DNA of 64,000 bases from Nocardia sp. SYP-A9097. GTDB taxonomy: Bacteria > Actinomycetota > Actinomycetes > Mycobacteriales > Mycobacteriaceae. Made by a program: the position numbers and the translations under genes. Positions 1-9,175 of this stretch are shown here, piece by piece (position 1 is the stretch's first letter; each line of letters starts with the position of its first letter). The notes under the pieces were generated by a model. The model was given only the letters and a program-made list of their open reading frames with translations. It was not told the origin of the DNA and made no database searches. The DNA lies in the NCBI RefSeq assembly GCF_009649815.1, contig NZ_WJIC01000004.1, positions 248,001 to 312,000 of the forward strand. Direction: 5' to 3'.

Positions 1-728
1 GCCGCCGCGCCGATCAGCGTGTATGCCAATTGCAGTGGCATGAGCAGGATCTGGCGGCCCAGATCGGCCGATCCGGCCGTCTCCAGGTTGTAGCCCAGAT
101 CGCCCGCCAGAATGACCAGCATGGCCAGATACACCAGGCGCAGTGAGGTTTCCGAGCGCGCGGAGGTGACCAGCGAATGCGCTACCACGGTGAGCAGCAG
201 CGCGTCCACCACCGGATAGGTGACCGCGGTGATGGTGGTGAGATTGAATCCGGTCGCGCGATGCAGGATCGGCGAGATCAGAAATGTCCAGGACACCAGC
301 GCCGCACCGAGACCGATCAGTCCGGAATCCAGCATTAGATCGTGGTCGGTGCTGTTCTGTCGCGGCCGCAGCCAGAGCACGGCGGCCGCGCCGATACAGC
401 AGTATCCGCTGAGCGTGAACAGATCGTCGAAGGGATGCCGGTGCCAGTCGGTGACCTCGCGCAGCGTGGTGCCGATGGTGAACTGCACGGCCGAGGCCGA
501 GAGCAGATACCAGGGCAGCGGGAAGCGTGGCCGGAAGCGGTGTACGCCGGCGCCGATCATCACCAGCGCGATGCCGACCGATATGTACAGCGTGACCAGT
601 GCCATTTGGCGGTTGTCGACCACCAGGGGCAACGCCAGAATCAGTACCCCACAACCGAACAGCAGTGAACGCCAGCAGACTCGTAACCGGCGACCAGGCC
701 GACCGGTCGGTTGTTCGTCTGTTCCCAC
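1..728 (-). CDS. Polytopic membrane protein, N-terminal part (runs off window)
   Basis: An open frame enters from the left edge on the minus strand and begins at a GTG at 728, with a G-rich ribosome site a few bases upstream and an in-frame stop before it. About 242 residues are visible. After a short Arg-rich cytoplasmic start they form at least six or seven hydrophobic segments separated by short basic or acidic loops, for example a loop with HRFRPRFPLPWYL and the stretch YPVVDALLLTVVAHSL. This layout resembles the N-terminal membrane sensor of actinobacterial GGDEF/EAL (cyclic-di-GMP) proteins, but the catalytic part would lie outside the window, so that role is only an inference. Confidence 0.55.
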   Translation of the reverse strand, partial: MGTDEQPTGRPGRRLRVCWRSLLFGCGVLILALPLVVDNRQMALVTLYISVGIALVMIGAGVHRFRPRFPLPWYLLSASAVQFTIGTTLREVTDWHRHPFDDLFTLSGYCCIGAAAVLWLRPRQNSTDHDLMLDSGLIGLGAALVSWTFLISPILHRATGFNLTTITAVTYPVVDALLLTVVAHSLVTSARSETSLRLVYLAMLVILAGDLGYNLETAGSADLGRQILLMPLQLAYTLIGAA

Positions 729-1066
729 CAGCCCCCCTCGTCCGCTCCGTCCTCAGTGCATGTGACCGTGCTGATCGGTCTGTAATCGCCTGTGTCACCG
801 CGGATCACGACCGGATCCACTGGCCCCGAACACGGCGATCACGAACCGAGTGTTGCTGTACGAGCATAGGTCCCAGCCGAAGGCGGCAGTATCCACGGGG
901 GAGAGGCGCTGCCATCGAGATCTGGGCAACCGAGTCGATCATGGCACGAAATGTCGCATCGTGTACGGGAGTCCGATGAACCCGCAGGTTCGCGATGCGC
1001 ATGACTCGCTATGCTCCCTGCTGATCGAACCCGACTTCCTGCGCGACTCCCGGGACAGGAGCTGAG
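729..1066. other. Intergenic region upstream of galK, no gene seen
   Basis: The stretch lies between the divergent membrane protein and galactokinase and should contain both promoters. A short plus-strand open frame ends at 1065, one base before the galK start, but it has no recognisable protein character. I see no strong hairpin or repeat here. Confidence 0.4.
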
Positions 1067-2191
1067 GTGGCCGAACCCGCCGCGATATCCAAGGCCGGAC
1101 GCTGGCGTGCCCCCGGGCGGGTCAATCTCATCGGTGAACACACCGATTACAACGACGGCCTGGTCCTGCCCATGGCGCTGCCGATGGGCATGACCTGTAC
1201 CGCGGCCGTGCGCCCGGACGGGGTGGTGCGGCTGCGGTCGGCGCAGGCGCCCTGCGATGAGGTCGAGATCGCCATGAGCGCGCTGGCCGCCGCGGGCTGG
1301 TCCGAGCTGCCCACCTGGGCGCACTACCCGCTCGGCGTGATTCGTGAATTCGAGCGCCGCGGCCACGAGGTGCGCGGTGCCGAACTCGAATTGGACGGCG
1401 ATGTGCCCATCGGCGCGGGCCTGTCCTCCTCGGCGGCGCTGTCCTGCGCGGTGGCCATCGCACTGCGGGATCTGTTCGCGCCCAGCGTCTCCGCCGCCGA
1501 GATCATCGATATCGCGCGCACCGCGGAGAACGTCTACGTGGGTGTGCCCACCGGCATTCTGGATCAATCCGCGGCCATGCTCTGCACCGCCGGACATCTG
1601 CTCTTCCTGGATGTGCGCGCCCGGACACACGAGCAGATCCCCTTCGATCTGCAGCGTTTCGGACTGAGCCTGCTGGTCTTCGACACCGGCAGTCCGCATC
1701 GGCTGGTGGACGGGAAGTACGCCCAGCGCCGTGCCGAATGTGCCACTGCCGCCGATGAACTCGGCGTGCCCTTCCTGCGCGATGCGACCGCGAGCGAGGT
1801 GGAGCGGCTCGCCGATCCGGTGTTGCGCCGCCGCGCCCGGCATGTGGTGTCCGAGAATTCCCGGGTATTGACAGTTGCCGAAAGATTGCGCCGCGGTGGT
1901 GATCCGCGCGAGATCGGCCCGGTGCTGACCGCCGGGCACGCCTCACTACGTGATGATTTCGAGGTCTCCGCGCCGCGGCTGGACACCGCGGCCGCCGCCG
2001 CACTGGTGGCCGGGGCCTACGGAGCGCGCATGGTCGGCGGCGGGTTCGGCGGCAGTGTCATCGCACTGGTCGATACCGAACGGGCCGCGAACGTGGTATT
2101 CACGGTGCGAGATGCATTCGCGCGCAGGCGATTCGATACCCCACGCAGCTTCGAGGTGACCCCGGCGGCGGGGGCGCACCGTATCGATTAG
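1067..2191 (+). CDS. galK: Galactokinase
   Basis: Galactokinase (GHMP kinase superfamily) phosphorylates alpha-D-galactose to galactose-1-phosphate, the entry step of the Leloir pathway, in the cytoplasm. The family signature GRVNLIGEHTDYNDG is at residues 17-31, the phosphate-binding motif PIGAGLSSSAAL near 114-125, the catalytic Asp in GILDQS near 166, and the C-terminal GGGFGGSVIAL near 324-334. The length of 374 residues is normal. The GTG start is preceded by AGGAG at good spacing. A truncated globin and an SGLT-type Na+/solute symporter follow on the same strand, which suggests import and phosphorylation of a hexose, but galT and galE are not in the window. Confidence 0.93.
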   Translation: MAEPAAISKAGRWRAPGRVNLIGEHTDYNDGLVLPMALPMGMTCTAAVRPDGVVRLRSAQAPCDEVEIAMSALAAAGWSELPTWAHYPLGVIREFERRGHEVRGAELELDGDVPIGAGLSSSAALSCAVAIALRDLFAPSVSAAEIIDIARTAENVYVGVPTGILDQSAAMLCTAGHLLFLDVRARTHEQIPFDLQRFGLSLLVFDTGSPHRLVDGKYAQRRAECATAADELGVPFLRDATASEVERLADPVLRRRARHVVSENSRVLTVAERLRRGGDPREIGPVLTAGHASLRDDFEVSAPRLDTAAAAALVAGAYGARMVGGGFGGSVIALVDTERAANVVFTVRDAFARRRFDTPRSFEVTPAAGAHRID

Positions 2192-2264
2192 CGCCCGCTC
2201 GCGGCGGTCCGGGATTAGCCTGAGGTCGGACAGCAAAAACTCGCACACCAGGAACGAGCGAGCT

Positions 2265-2696
2265 ATGGAGAGTCTGTACGAATTCGCCGGCGGCGACGAG
2301 GCCCTGCACCGCCTGGAACAGATCTTCTACGACAAGGCACTGGCGGATCCCGTGCTGAGTGCGGTCTTCCCGGAACGCAGACCCACCCATGTCGACCATC
2401 TGACCTGGTTCACCGCCGAATCCTTCGGTGGCCCAGGACGTTTCAGCCGCGAACTGGGATTCGCCCACCTCATCGACCAGCATCGCGGCCTGAAGATCAC
2501 CGATGCACAGCGGCAGCGCTTCGTCGAGGTGTATCTGGAGTCCCTGGACGAGGCGGGCATGCCCGAGGATGAGAAATTCCGCGCGGCGGTGCGCGAGCAT
2601 ATCGAGTTCGGTGCGCAGGTCGCACAGCAGAACTCGCATGCGGAAACCGACGAGCAACTCCATCCGCTGCGCGAAGTACCGCACTGGAACTGGTGA
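2265..2696 (+). CDS. Truncated haemoglobin (2/2 globin)
   Basis: A 143-residue haem protein of the truncated globin family, which binds O2 or NO and is usually involved in NO/peroxide detoxification or oxygen handling. The proximal (F8-type) His is His73 in the DQHRGLKI context. The glycine-containing motifs after helix A (FAGGDEAL) and in the EF region (ESFGGPGRFSRELGF) fit group II-like globins. The C-terminus ends in an unusual His/Trp-rich stretch, HPLREVPHWNW. The gene starts 73 bases after galK on the same strand, so it may share its transcript, though no functional link to galactose is evident. Family assignment is firm, subgroup less so. Confidence 0.85.
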   Translation: MESLYEFAGGDEALHRLEQIFYDKALADPVLSAVFPERRPTHVDHLTWFTAESFGGPGRFSRELGFAHLIDQHRGLKITDAQRQRFVEVYLESLDEAGMPEDEKFRAAVREHIEFGAQVAQQNSHAETDEQLHPLREVPHWNW

Positions 2697-2814
2697 TTAG
2701 CGAAAACGCATAACTGTCGGGTCGCGCCTACCGGGCGCCAGCGAACACCCCGCTAGTATTGCGCGCTACAGTCGTGCCCGCGTCATCTCGTGATCTTCTC
2801 GACAGGAGAGCCGT

Positions 2815-4539
2815 ATGTCGTTCGCCGCCAGTCTGCCCGCCGTCACCGCGGTGGCGTCGGCGCAGCTGCGACTCGATGCCGACCCCATCGACTACGTGAT
2901 GGTCGCGATCTATTTCGTCTTCGTGCTCGGGATCGGCTGGGTGGCGCGGCAGCGGGTTTCGACGAGTATCGACTTCTTCCTGTCCGGGCGGTCACTACCC
3001 GCCTGGGTGACCGGACTGGCCTTCATCTCCGCCAATCTGGGCGCGGTCGAGATCATGGGCATGTCGGCGAACGGTGCCGAATACGGCATACCGACCATGC
3101 ACTACTTCTGGATCGGCGCGGTCCCGGCCATGCTCTTCCTGGGCATTGTCATGATGCCGTTCTATTACGGCTCCAAGGTGCGCAGCGTGCCCGAATTCAT
3201 GCTGCGCCGTTTCGGTCCCGGCGCGCACCTGGTGAACGCGCTCAGCTTCGCCATCGCCCAGGTGCTCATCGCCGGGGTGAACCTGTACCTGCTCGGCAGC
3301 ATTGTGAATGTGCTGCTGGGCTGGCCGCTCTGGGTATCGGTGCTGGCGGCCGCGGCGATCGTGCTCTCGTACATCACCCTGGGCGGGTTGTCGGCGGCGA
3401 TCTACAACGAAGTGCTGCAGTTCTTCGTCATTGTGGCGGCGCTGCTACCACTCACCATTGTCGGCCTGCACAAGGTCGGCGGCTGGGATGGGCTGCGCGA
3501 CAAGGTGATCGAGGGTTCCGGTGGGGCGGAGCAGTTGCAGGCCTGGCCCGGAAATGGGCTCACCGGGTTCACCGACAACATCGCCTCGGTCATCGGGATC
3601 ATCTTCGGTCTGGGCTTCGTACTCTCATTCGGCTACTGGACCACCAACTTCGTCGAGGTGCAGCGGGCTCTGGCCACGCACTCCATTTCGGCGGCGCAGC
3701 GCACCCCGATCATCGGCGCGTATCCGAAGATGTTCATCCCCTTCATCGTTGTCATTCCGGGCATGATCAGCGCGGTTCTGGTGCCGCAGATCGCCGACTT
3801 CAAATCCCGGGTGGCGGCCGACCCGGATTACAAAGGCGATGTCACCTACAACCAGGCGCTGCTGTATCTGATGAAGGATGTGCTGCCCAACGGCCTGCTC
3901 GGCATCGGGCTGGCCGGGTTGCTGGCGGCGTTCATGGCGGGGATGGCCGCGAATGTGTCTGCCTTCAATACGGTTTTCAGTTACGACCTGTGGCAGCAGT
4001 ACGTCAAGCGCGACCGCCCCGACCACTACTACCTCTCGGTGGGCCGCCTCGCCACCGTGGGCGCGACGCTCGGCGCGGTTGGCACCGCGTTCATCGCGGG
4101 CAACTTCTCCAACATGATGGACTACCTGCAGACCCTCTTCAGCTTCTTCAACGCGCCCCTGTTCGCGACCTTCATCCTGGGCATGTTCTGGAAGCGCATG
4201 ACACCCGCCGCGGGCTGGGTGGGCCTGGTGTGCGGCACCGCCGCCGCCATCTTCGTCTTCCTGCTGAGCAAGGCCCACGTCTTCGAATTATCCGGTCAGG
4301 GAACGAGTTTCGTGGCCGCGGGCATCGCCTTCGTGGTCGACATCGTCATCAGCGTGATCGTCACCCATATGTCGCAACCCAAACCGGCCGCCGAACTGGT
4401 CGGCCTGGTCTACTCCGAAACCCCCAAGGCCATGCGCACCGACGCGGACGCCGCCACCCTGCCCTGGTACCAGCGCCCCAACCTGCTGGCCGGCATCGCA
4501 TTCGTCATGGTCATCCTCCTCAACATTTTCGTCGGATAG
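2815..4539 (+). CDS. Na+/solute symporter (SSS/SGLT family)
   Basis: A 574-residue integral membrane protein of the sodium:solute symporter family, with about 13-14 hydrophobic helices. Family features visible are FFLSGRSLPAWVTGLAFISANLGAVE in the first helices (cut here into its parts: FFLSGRSLPAW and FISANLGA), the YITLGGLSAAIYNEVLQFF segment, and the later NVSAFNTVF helix. These resemble vibrio-type Na+/galactose and animal SGLT transporters. With galactokinase 620 bases upstream, galactose or a related sugar is a reasonable substrate guess, but sequence alone does not fix it. GACAGGAGAGCCGT precedes the ATG. A small membrane protein follows after 12 bases. Confidence 0.85.
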   Translation: MSFAASLPAVTAVASAQLRLDADPIDYVMVAIYFVFVLGIGWVARQRVSTSIDFFLSGRSLPAWVTGLAFISANLGAVEIMGMSANGAEYGIPTMHYFWIGAVPAMLFLGIVMMPFYYGSKVRSVPEFMLRRFGPGAHLVNALSFAIAQVLIAGVNLYLLGSIVNVLLGWPLWVSVLAAAAIVLSYITLGGLSAAIYNEVLQFFVIVAALLPLTIVGLHKVGGWDGLRDKVIEGSGGAEQLQAWPGNGLTGFTDNIASVIGIIFGLGFVLSFGYWTTNFVEVQRALATHSISAAQRTPIIGAYPKMFIPFIVVIPGMISAVLVPQIADFKSRVAADPDYKGDVTYNQALLYLMKDVLPNGLLGIGLAGLLAAFMAGMAANVSAFNTVFSYDLWQQYVKRDRPDHYYLSVGRLATVGATLGAVGTAFIAGNFSNMMDYLQTLFSFFNAPLFATFILGMFWKRMTPAAGWVGLVCGTAAAIFVFLLSKAHVFELSGQGTSFVAAGIAFVVDIVISVIVTHMSQPKPAAELVGLVYSETPKAMRTDADAATLPWYQRPNLLAGIAFVMVILLNIFVG

Positions 4540-4551
4540 GAAAGGCCCCAA

Positions 4552-4782
4552 ATGCTGTTCGACATCCGCACCATAGTCGGCGGTCTCCTCGCCTGCTACG
4601 GCGTAATCCTCATAGTCGTAAGCCTCGCCTACAATACCGATTTCCAACGCGCCAAAACCGGCGGCATCAACGTAAACCTATGGGCCGGAATAGGAATGAC
4701 CGTAGTAGGCCTCATCTTCTTCGCCTGGGTCCGCCTCCGCCCCGTCCCCCAACTCGCCGCCGCCGACGACGACATCGAATAG
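4552..4782 (+). CDS. Small two-helix membrane protein, symporter partner
   Basis: A 76-residue protein with two hydrophobic helices (about residues 7-28 and 45-62), a short polar loop between them, and a C-terminal acidic tail ending DDDIE. It starts 12 bases after the symporter stop with AGGAAAGG upstream, so the two are almost certainly co-transcribed. Small partners beside SSS transporters are known in bacteria, but I cannot assign this one to a named family. A role in assembly or regulation of the symporter is inferred from position only. Confidence 0.7.
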   Translation: MLFDIRTIVGGLLACYGVILIVVSLAYNTDFQRAKTGGINVNLWAGIGMTVVGLIFFAWVRLRPVPQLAAADDDIE

Positions 4783-4840
4783 TTCCGCTGTAGTACCGCA
4801 GGGTGATGGCGGTTGAGGGATCGGCCGATAGCTTGCGGGT

Positions 4841-6280
4841 ATGGGCAGATTTCGGCGTGGGCTTGCGGGCTGGGTACTGATCCTCGGGGTGGCGGCCGGG
4901 GGTGTGGGTGCGGGTGCGTCGGTGGCGAATGCGCAACCGGCGCAGACGGATACGGGGCTGTCGGAGGTGTCGTTCGAGAGTCATGGGGTGACGCTGCACG
5001 GGACGGTTTATGGGCCTGCCGATTCCCGGAGGCATCCGGGGATTGTGCTGGTGCATGGGTCGGGGCCGGGGCCGCGGGATGAATATCTCGCGGAGGCAAG
5101 GGCTTTCGCGGCGGCGGGGATCATCACCCTGGTTTATGACAAACGTACGGTGGGTTACTCCACCAGGCATCGGGATTTCTCGGTGCTCGCGGACGACGCT
5201 ATTGCCGCGGTGACCGTGTTGCGGCAGCGGGCCGATGTGGATTCCTCGGCTGTCGGGTTGTGGGGGTTCAGTGAAGGTGGGTGGGTCGCGCCGCTCGCTG
5301 CTGCTCGGTCTCGGGATATCGCGTATGTGGTGACGATTGGTGGGTCCGGTCGTACACCGCTGCGTACACAGACCTGGTATTTGCGTAATCAGCTGGCGCA
5401 TCAGGGGGTTTCGGGCTCGCTGCCCGATGCGGTGGCGGGGCCGGGGACGCAGGTCATCGGCGGAACCGGCGTCTTTCCCGAGGCGGATTTCGATCCGGTG
5501 CCGATGCTGGACCAGGTCCGGGTGCCGGTGCTCGCGCTGTGGGGCGAACATGATGTGAAGGTGCCCGCGGCCGAGAGTGCCGATGTGTTTCAGCGGGAGC
5601 TGGGACGGGCTGGAAACACCTCTGTCACTACGGGTTTCGTTCCGGGGGCGGGTCACAATGGGCATCGCAGTACCGATGGGTTCGACAAGGTCGGTGGTGA
5701 CATTTTCGAAGGCAGGCCGCTCGGTGAGTTCGTGCCCGGCTACGCCGATGTGATCACCGCCTGGATCCACCTGGTCGCCGCCGGTCAGCCGCCGCCCTCC
5801 AGTGCCGCGCAGCCGCCGCACCCTGCTGTGGCGAGCGTGCAGCCGATCGGTCGTCCAGGCTACGAATATGCCGCTCTCGCAGCACTATTGCTCGGCTTTG
5901 CGCTGCCCCTGCTGTCCGCTGTCGCGCGAATGCTGTTGCGGCGCGACCCCTCCGGATTGCCCCGGCCGATCCGCCGGTCCGTCCGCGCCCTGTCCGCGCT
6001 GGGGCTGGTGACCGTGCTCGGGACTGTCGGTTATGTGATCTGGGTACTTGCGACCGGTACGCAAATATCCTTGGGCACAGTCATATTCGGCCAGCCACTA
6101 CCGTGGCTGATCTGGAAGGCGTCCGCCGTGGCAGTGCTGATCGCGATTGTCGGACTGGCGGTCTTCTGGTGGCGAAATAGATCGCAAGTTGTTGGTGGGC
6201 AACGGATTCAGCTCACGCTACTAATACTGACCGGTCTCGCTTTTGTGCCCTGGTCGATTCATTGGCAACTGTTCGGATAG
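4841..6280 (+). CDS. Exported alpha/beta hydrolase with C-terminal membrane domain
   Basis: A 479-residue protein. Residues 1-32 form a signal peptide (basic start, hydrophobic core, ANAQPA cleavage-like site). Residues 40-310 form an alpha/beta hydrolase domain with an HGSGPG oxyanion-type motif, nucleophile Ser near 144 in GFSEGG, an acid in GEHDVKVP near 238 and a His in GAGHNGH near 272. The last 150 residues hold about four hydrophobic helices. The catalytic domain should therefore face outward and be tethered to the membrane. Substrate is unknown; esterase or peptidase-type activity is possible. The fusion to a multi-helix tail is the unusual part. Confidence 0.8.
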   Translation: MGRFRRGLAGWVLILGVAAGGVGAGASVANAQPAQTDTGLSEVSFESHGVTLHGTVYGPADSRRHPGIVLVHGSGPGPRDEYLAEARAFAAAGIITLVYDKRTVGYSTRHRDFSVLADDAIAAVTVLRQRADVDSSAVGLWGFSEGGWVAPLAAARSRDIAYVVTIGGSGRTPLRTQTWYLRNQLAHQGVSGSLPDAVAGPGTQVIGGTGVFPEADFDPVPMLDQVRVPVLALWGEHDVKVPAAESADVFQRELGRAGNTSVTTGFVPGAGHNGHRSTDGFDKVGGDIFEGRPLGEFVPGYADVITAWIHLVAAGQPPPSSAAQPPHPAVASVQPIGRPGYEYAALAALLLGFALPLLSAVARMLLRRDPSGLPRPIRRSVRALSALGLVTVLGTVGYVIWVLATGTQISLGTVIFGQPLPWLIWKASAVAVLIAIVGLAVFWWRNRSQVVGGQRIQLTLLILTGLAFVPWSIHWQLFG

Positions 6281-6455
6281 GCGGCACTGCATGTCACATC
6301 GACGGCGCTGTGCGTCACCCCGTACAGCGTAAACTTCATTGCGGCGCAACGAAATTCGGCCGACCCGCAGGGGGGTTCGGCTGATTCGATGCGAAGAATC
6401 GGCGTTCGCCGTTTCAGCTCGAGGAATCAGGTTCTCGAGGACGAAAGGATTCATC

Positions 6456-6758
6456 ATGCCGGATGTAGATCTTGGCCTGGCCAGCGACTGGAACGAAGGG
6501 GACACCCATGGCCGAGTCCGGTTGCGGGACAACCAGGTTTACCCCAATACCCCGAAGAAAGATGTGCTGATCAGCTCCCCGGTGAGCATCGAATTCTCGG
6601 TGAACACCAACTACAGCACGTCCCAGGAGGCCGACAAAATCTTCTTCACCACCTACATCGGCAATGTCAAGAAGATCATCGCGATACTCGACTCGCGAGG
6701 TGACCTCCGTATCGCCGGAAAGATCATTCAGGACCAGACCGACATGAAATACCTTTAA
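6456..6758 (+). CDS. Conserved small protein of unknown function
   Basis: A 100-residue soluble-looking protein rich in beta-strand-type sequence (RVRLRDNQVYP, VSIEFSVNTNYST, KIFFTTYIGN, KKIIAILDSRGDLRIAG). The ATG at 6456 is preceded by GAAAGGA; the reading frame continues upstream but without protein-like sequence. It resembles short actinobacterial families of unknown function; I recall similar proteins under a DUF label but cannot confirm which one. No signal peptide or catalytic motif is visible. It stands alone, convergent to the next gene with a shared terminator hairpin. Confidence 0.65.
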   Translation: MPDVDLGLASDWNEGDTHGRVRLRDNQVYPNTPKKDVLISSPVSIEFSVNTNYSTSQEADKIFFTTYIGNVKKIIAILDSRGDLRIAGKIIQDQTDMKYL

Positions 6759-6774
6759 TCCCTGAGGAATACCG

Positions 6775-6809
6775 CCGAAGCGGACGATCATAGCGATCGC
6801 CCGCTTCGG
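6775..6809. terminator. Bidirectional terminator hairpin
   Basis: A perfect 9-bp stem, CCGAAGCGG pairing with CCGCTTCGG, encloses a 17-base loop between two convergent genes. T-rich sequence follows on the plus side (CTGTTTC). It probably ends both transcripts. Confidence 0.6.
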
Positions 6810-6832
6810 ACCTGTTTCAAATGCCTGCCGGT

Positions 6833-7522
6833 TTACTTCGCCGGTGCGTTGAACGGCTGGTTGATGGTCGTGAAGTACTGCGCCGCAGCGAGAATCGCGA
6901 CCGGAGCTGTAACGAAGACCTGGCCGGCGATGGTGCCGAGGAAGCCGACCGCGGCGGCGCCCATGAGGCATCCGGCGAGCGGGCCGGCGCCGAACATGGT
7001 GGCCAGCGGCGCAGTCGCGGTGGCCATGGTGATGCCACCGACGACGCAACCCAGGGCCGCTCCGCCGAGGCCGCCGACCAGGGTGCCGACCGATGCGCCC
7101 ATGCTGAGCGTGCTGGTCATGCGGCTCCAGGCGGCCTGCTCGCGTTCGTATTCGGACTTCCACGGCGCCGACTGCTCGAAGGGGAGTGCCACCGGCTGAT
7201 ATGCGGCGTGTGCCAGGTCGAGCTGTGGCGTCAGAGTCGCGACGTGATCGTTGATCTCCGCGGCGATGGGGAAGACGAATTCGTCTACGCGGAAGGACAA
7301 TTCGGTGCCCGCGACGGTGACGCCATTGGCGGCCTTCACCTTGAACACACCGTTCTCGACGACCATCGAACCCGCGTCGGTGCGGATGATGGTGTTCGTT
7401 TCACCGGTCGTCGCGGTGTAGTCGATCGCGGTGTCCTGCGCCTCGGCCTGTGCGTTCCCGGCGCAGATGCCGAGCGCGCTCGAAGCGATAACGGTGGAGG
7501 CGATGAACGTGTTGAGCTTCAT
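6833..7522 (-). CDS. Secreted glycine-rich hydrophobic protein
   Basis: A 229-residue protein with a clear signal peptide (MKLNTF..., cleavage after GNAQA at about residue 26). The first 130 mature residues are beta-rich and polar. The C-terminal 90 residues are hydrophobic with many Gly/Ala repeats (SVGTLVGGLGGAALG, GAGPLAGCLMGAAAVG), typical of glycine-zipper helices that pack in a membrane or oligomer. I do not recognise a named family. AAGGACTTTCATCTC-type sequence precedes the ATG. The nearest gene on the same strand ends 134 bases downstream of... no same-strand partner, so it is probably monocistronic. Surface or envelope location is inferred. Confidence 0.7.
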   Translation of the reverse strand: MKLNTFIASTVIASSALGICAGNAQAEAQDTAIDYTATTGETNTIIRTDAGSMVVENGVFKVKAANGVTVAGTELSFRVDEFVFPIAAEINDHVATLTPQLDLAHAAYQPVALPFEQSAPWKSEYEREQAAWSRMTSTLSMGASVGTLVGGLGGAALGCVVGGITMATATAPLATMFGAGPLAGCLMGAAAVGFLGTIAGQVFVTAPVAILAAAQYFTTINQPFNAPAK

Positions 7523-7656
7523 GAGATGAAAGTCCTTGTGTCAGTGCAGGTCAGGTGCTGCACGAAGAATGCCGATCCCGACCGCCGAGAGGGCGTGTAG
7601 ACATGGGGTACCTGCGGCACGGCCCGATGGCCGTGCCGCGCAGCGGTATTCGGGTA

Positions 7657-9141
7657 TCAGGCGGTGGCGCGGCGGCGGGATACCAAGCCCGACAGCACAT
7701 CCAGCAGCAGGAATCCGAGCAGTGGAATGCCGATCATCGGCGCGAACCAGCCGACCACCGCGGCGACCGCGAGGAACGGAACCAGCACGGTGATCGGCGT
7801 CTGCCGGAGCGCGCCGCGTCGTGGAGCTCTGCCCAGCGCCACCATGCCCGCCTCCTTGGTCGGCCGCCGTCGCCACCACATGAGGTAGCCGCGCACCACA
7901 ACGGTGAGCAGGCCGATCATGATGGCAAGCAGCAGCAGCTGATTCAGCAGCCCGAACATCATCCCCATATGGAATTGGATGCCCCAGTTGGTAAGCTTCG
8001 CGGCCAGCGGCCAATCCGAGTACCGCAGGGTATCGGTGACCACGCCGGTACTGCCGTTCACCGCGATGGAATCCAGCGTCAGCACGCCGGGACGGCGCAG
8101 CTCCTTGGCAACGAACGCGGTGCCGTCCTTGGCCGGAACACTGATCTCCAGCGGTCCTTCCAGGCCGTTGGCGCGTGCCACCGCATACACGGTGTCGACC
8201 AGTGCGGCCTTGTTCGCGGCGGGTGCGGCGCTCGGCGCGCTGGTGCCGTGGCCGTCGTGCTCGCCGCCGGCGGGCTTGGCCGGACCGGTCGATCCGGGCA
8301 GCTTGGCCGTCACCGCGGGTGTGGTCCAGCTCAGTTCCTGGCGCAGTTTGGTGACATTCTCACCGGCGTACTTGGACCAGGTCATACCGGTCGCCGACAA
8401 CAGCAGCAGTACCGGCAGAATCCAGACACCCACGACCGCATGCCAATTCAGCGTGCGAGCCCGAGGCCGCGAACGATCCGGCCGCAGCAGCCAGCCCGCC
8501 GACCGCTTCTCGCGGCGCGCCCGCACCCGGCGGAACCACAGCACCAGCCCGGCCAGCGCGATCAGCCACAGCCAGGACGCGGCGATCTCGCTGTAGTAGC
8601 GGCCGAAGTCGCCCAGGTGCAGATCCTTGTGCAACGTGTCGATCCAGGTGCGCGTCGGCAGCGCACCCGAACTGCCGTAGACGACACTGTCGCCCAACGG
8701 CTTCGCGGTGACCGGATCGATGAATACAGCCCGCCGTTCGGACGCGCCGAGCGTCGGATCCCCGAAGATGATCCGGGTGGTGTCACCGGCGTTCTGCGCC
8801 GGTGCGACCGCGACCAACGACAGGTTCGGCTCCGCCATGGTGCCCGCGGCGACCTGTTCGGACAGCGGCTTGACCGGTCCGGTCGAATCGGTGTGCAGCA
8901 GACCACGATCGGTAATGGACTCCAGCGTGGGCGACATCGCATAGAGCGCACCGGTCACGGCCGCGATGAGAATGAATGGCGCGACGAATACGCCGGCATA
9001 GAAATGCAGTCGCAGCATCAATGCCTGAAAGGCATTGCCCGCACCGCGTTTTGTCGATTCCCCGGATGGGGGAGATTCCGATTTCGGGGTAGGCGAAATA
9101 GGCGGTGCCGTATCGACGGCACCGCTCTCTGTGATAGTCAC
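7657..9141 (-). CDS. PepSY-domain membrane protein (PiuB-like)
   Basis: About 494 residues. After a Pro/Ser-rich start there is a helix (LRLHFYAGVFVAPFILIAAVTGALYA) that is typical of PepSY-associated membrane proteins, here given as LRLHFYAGVFVAPF. Extracytoplasmic PepSY-type regions alternate with further helices, including one after the WIDTLHKDLHLGDFGRYY motif, one with LNWHAVVGVWILPVLLLLSATG-type sequence, and C-terminal helices. A His/Gly-rich loop GGEHDGHGTS is present. Members of this family are often linked to iron, haem or copper reduction or uptake. I chose GTG 9141 because sequence upstream is not protein-like. A His-rich membrane protein gene ends 34 bases upstream, so the two probably form an operon. 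Confidence 0.75.
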   Translation of the reverse strand: MTITESGAVDTAPPISPTPKSESPPSGESTKRGAGNAFQALMLRLHFYAGVFVAPFILIAAVTGALYAMSPTLESITDRGLLHTDSTGPVKPLSEQVAAGTMAEPNLSLVAVAPAQNAGDTTRIIFGDPTLGASERRAVFIDPVTAKPLGDSVVYGSSGALPTRTWIDTLHKDLHLGDFGRYYSEIAASWLWLIALAGLVLWFRRVRARREKRSAGWLLRPDRSRPRARTLNWHAVVGVWILPVLLLLSATGMTWSKYAGENVTKLRQELSWTTPAVTAKLPGSTGPAKPAGGEHDGHGTSAPSAAPAANKAALVDTVYAVARANGLEGPLEISVPAKDGTAFVAKELRRPGVLTLDSIAVNGSTGVVTDTLRYSDWPLAAKLTNWGIQFHMGMMFGLLNQLLLLAIMIGLLTVVVRGYLMWWRRRPTKEAGMVALGRAPRRGALRQTPITVLVPFLAVAAVVGWFAPMIGIPLLGFLLLDVLSGLVSRRRATA

Positions 9142-9175
9142 GAGCGGTCTTTCTGATGTTCGAGGAAAGGAGAAT

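Noticed and set aside
850..1065. 71-codon frame ending one base before galK
   Set aside because: Could be a leader, but no conserved features or attenuator structure are visible.
839..1939. Long minus-strand open frame opposite galK
   Set aside because: It is antisense to a gene with full galactokinase motifs and its translation is low-complexity (Arg/Gly/His-rich). Such shadows are common in high-GC DNA.
2790..4793. 667-codon plus-strand frame over the symporter
   Set aside because: It is an alternative frame of the symporter gene; the translation is Arg/His-rich and lacks domain motifs.
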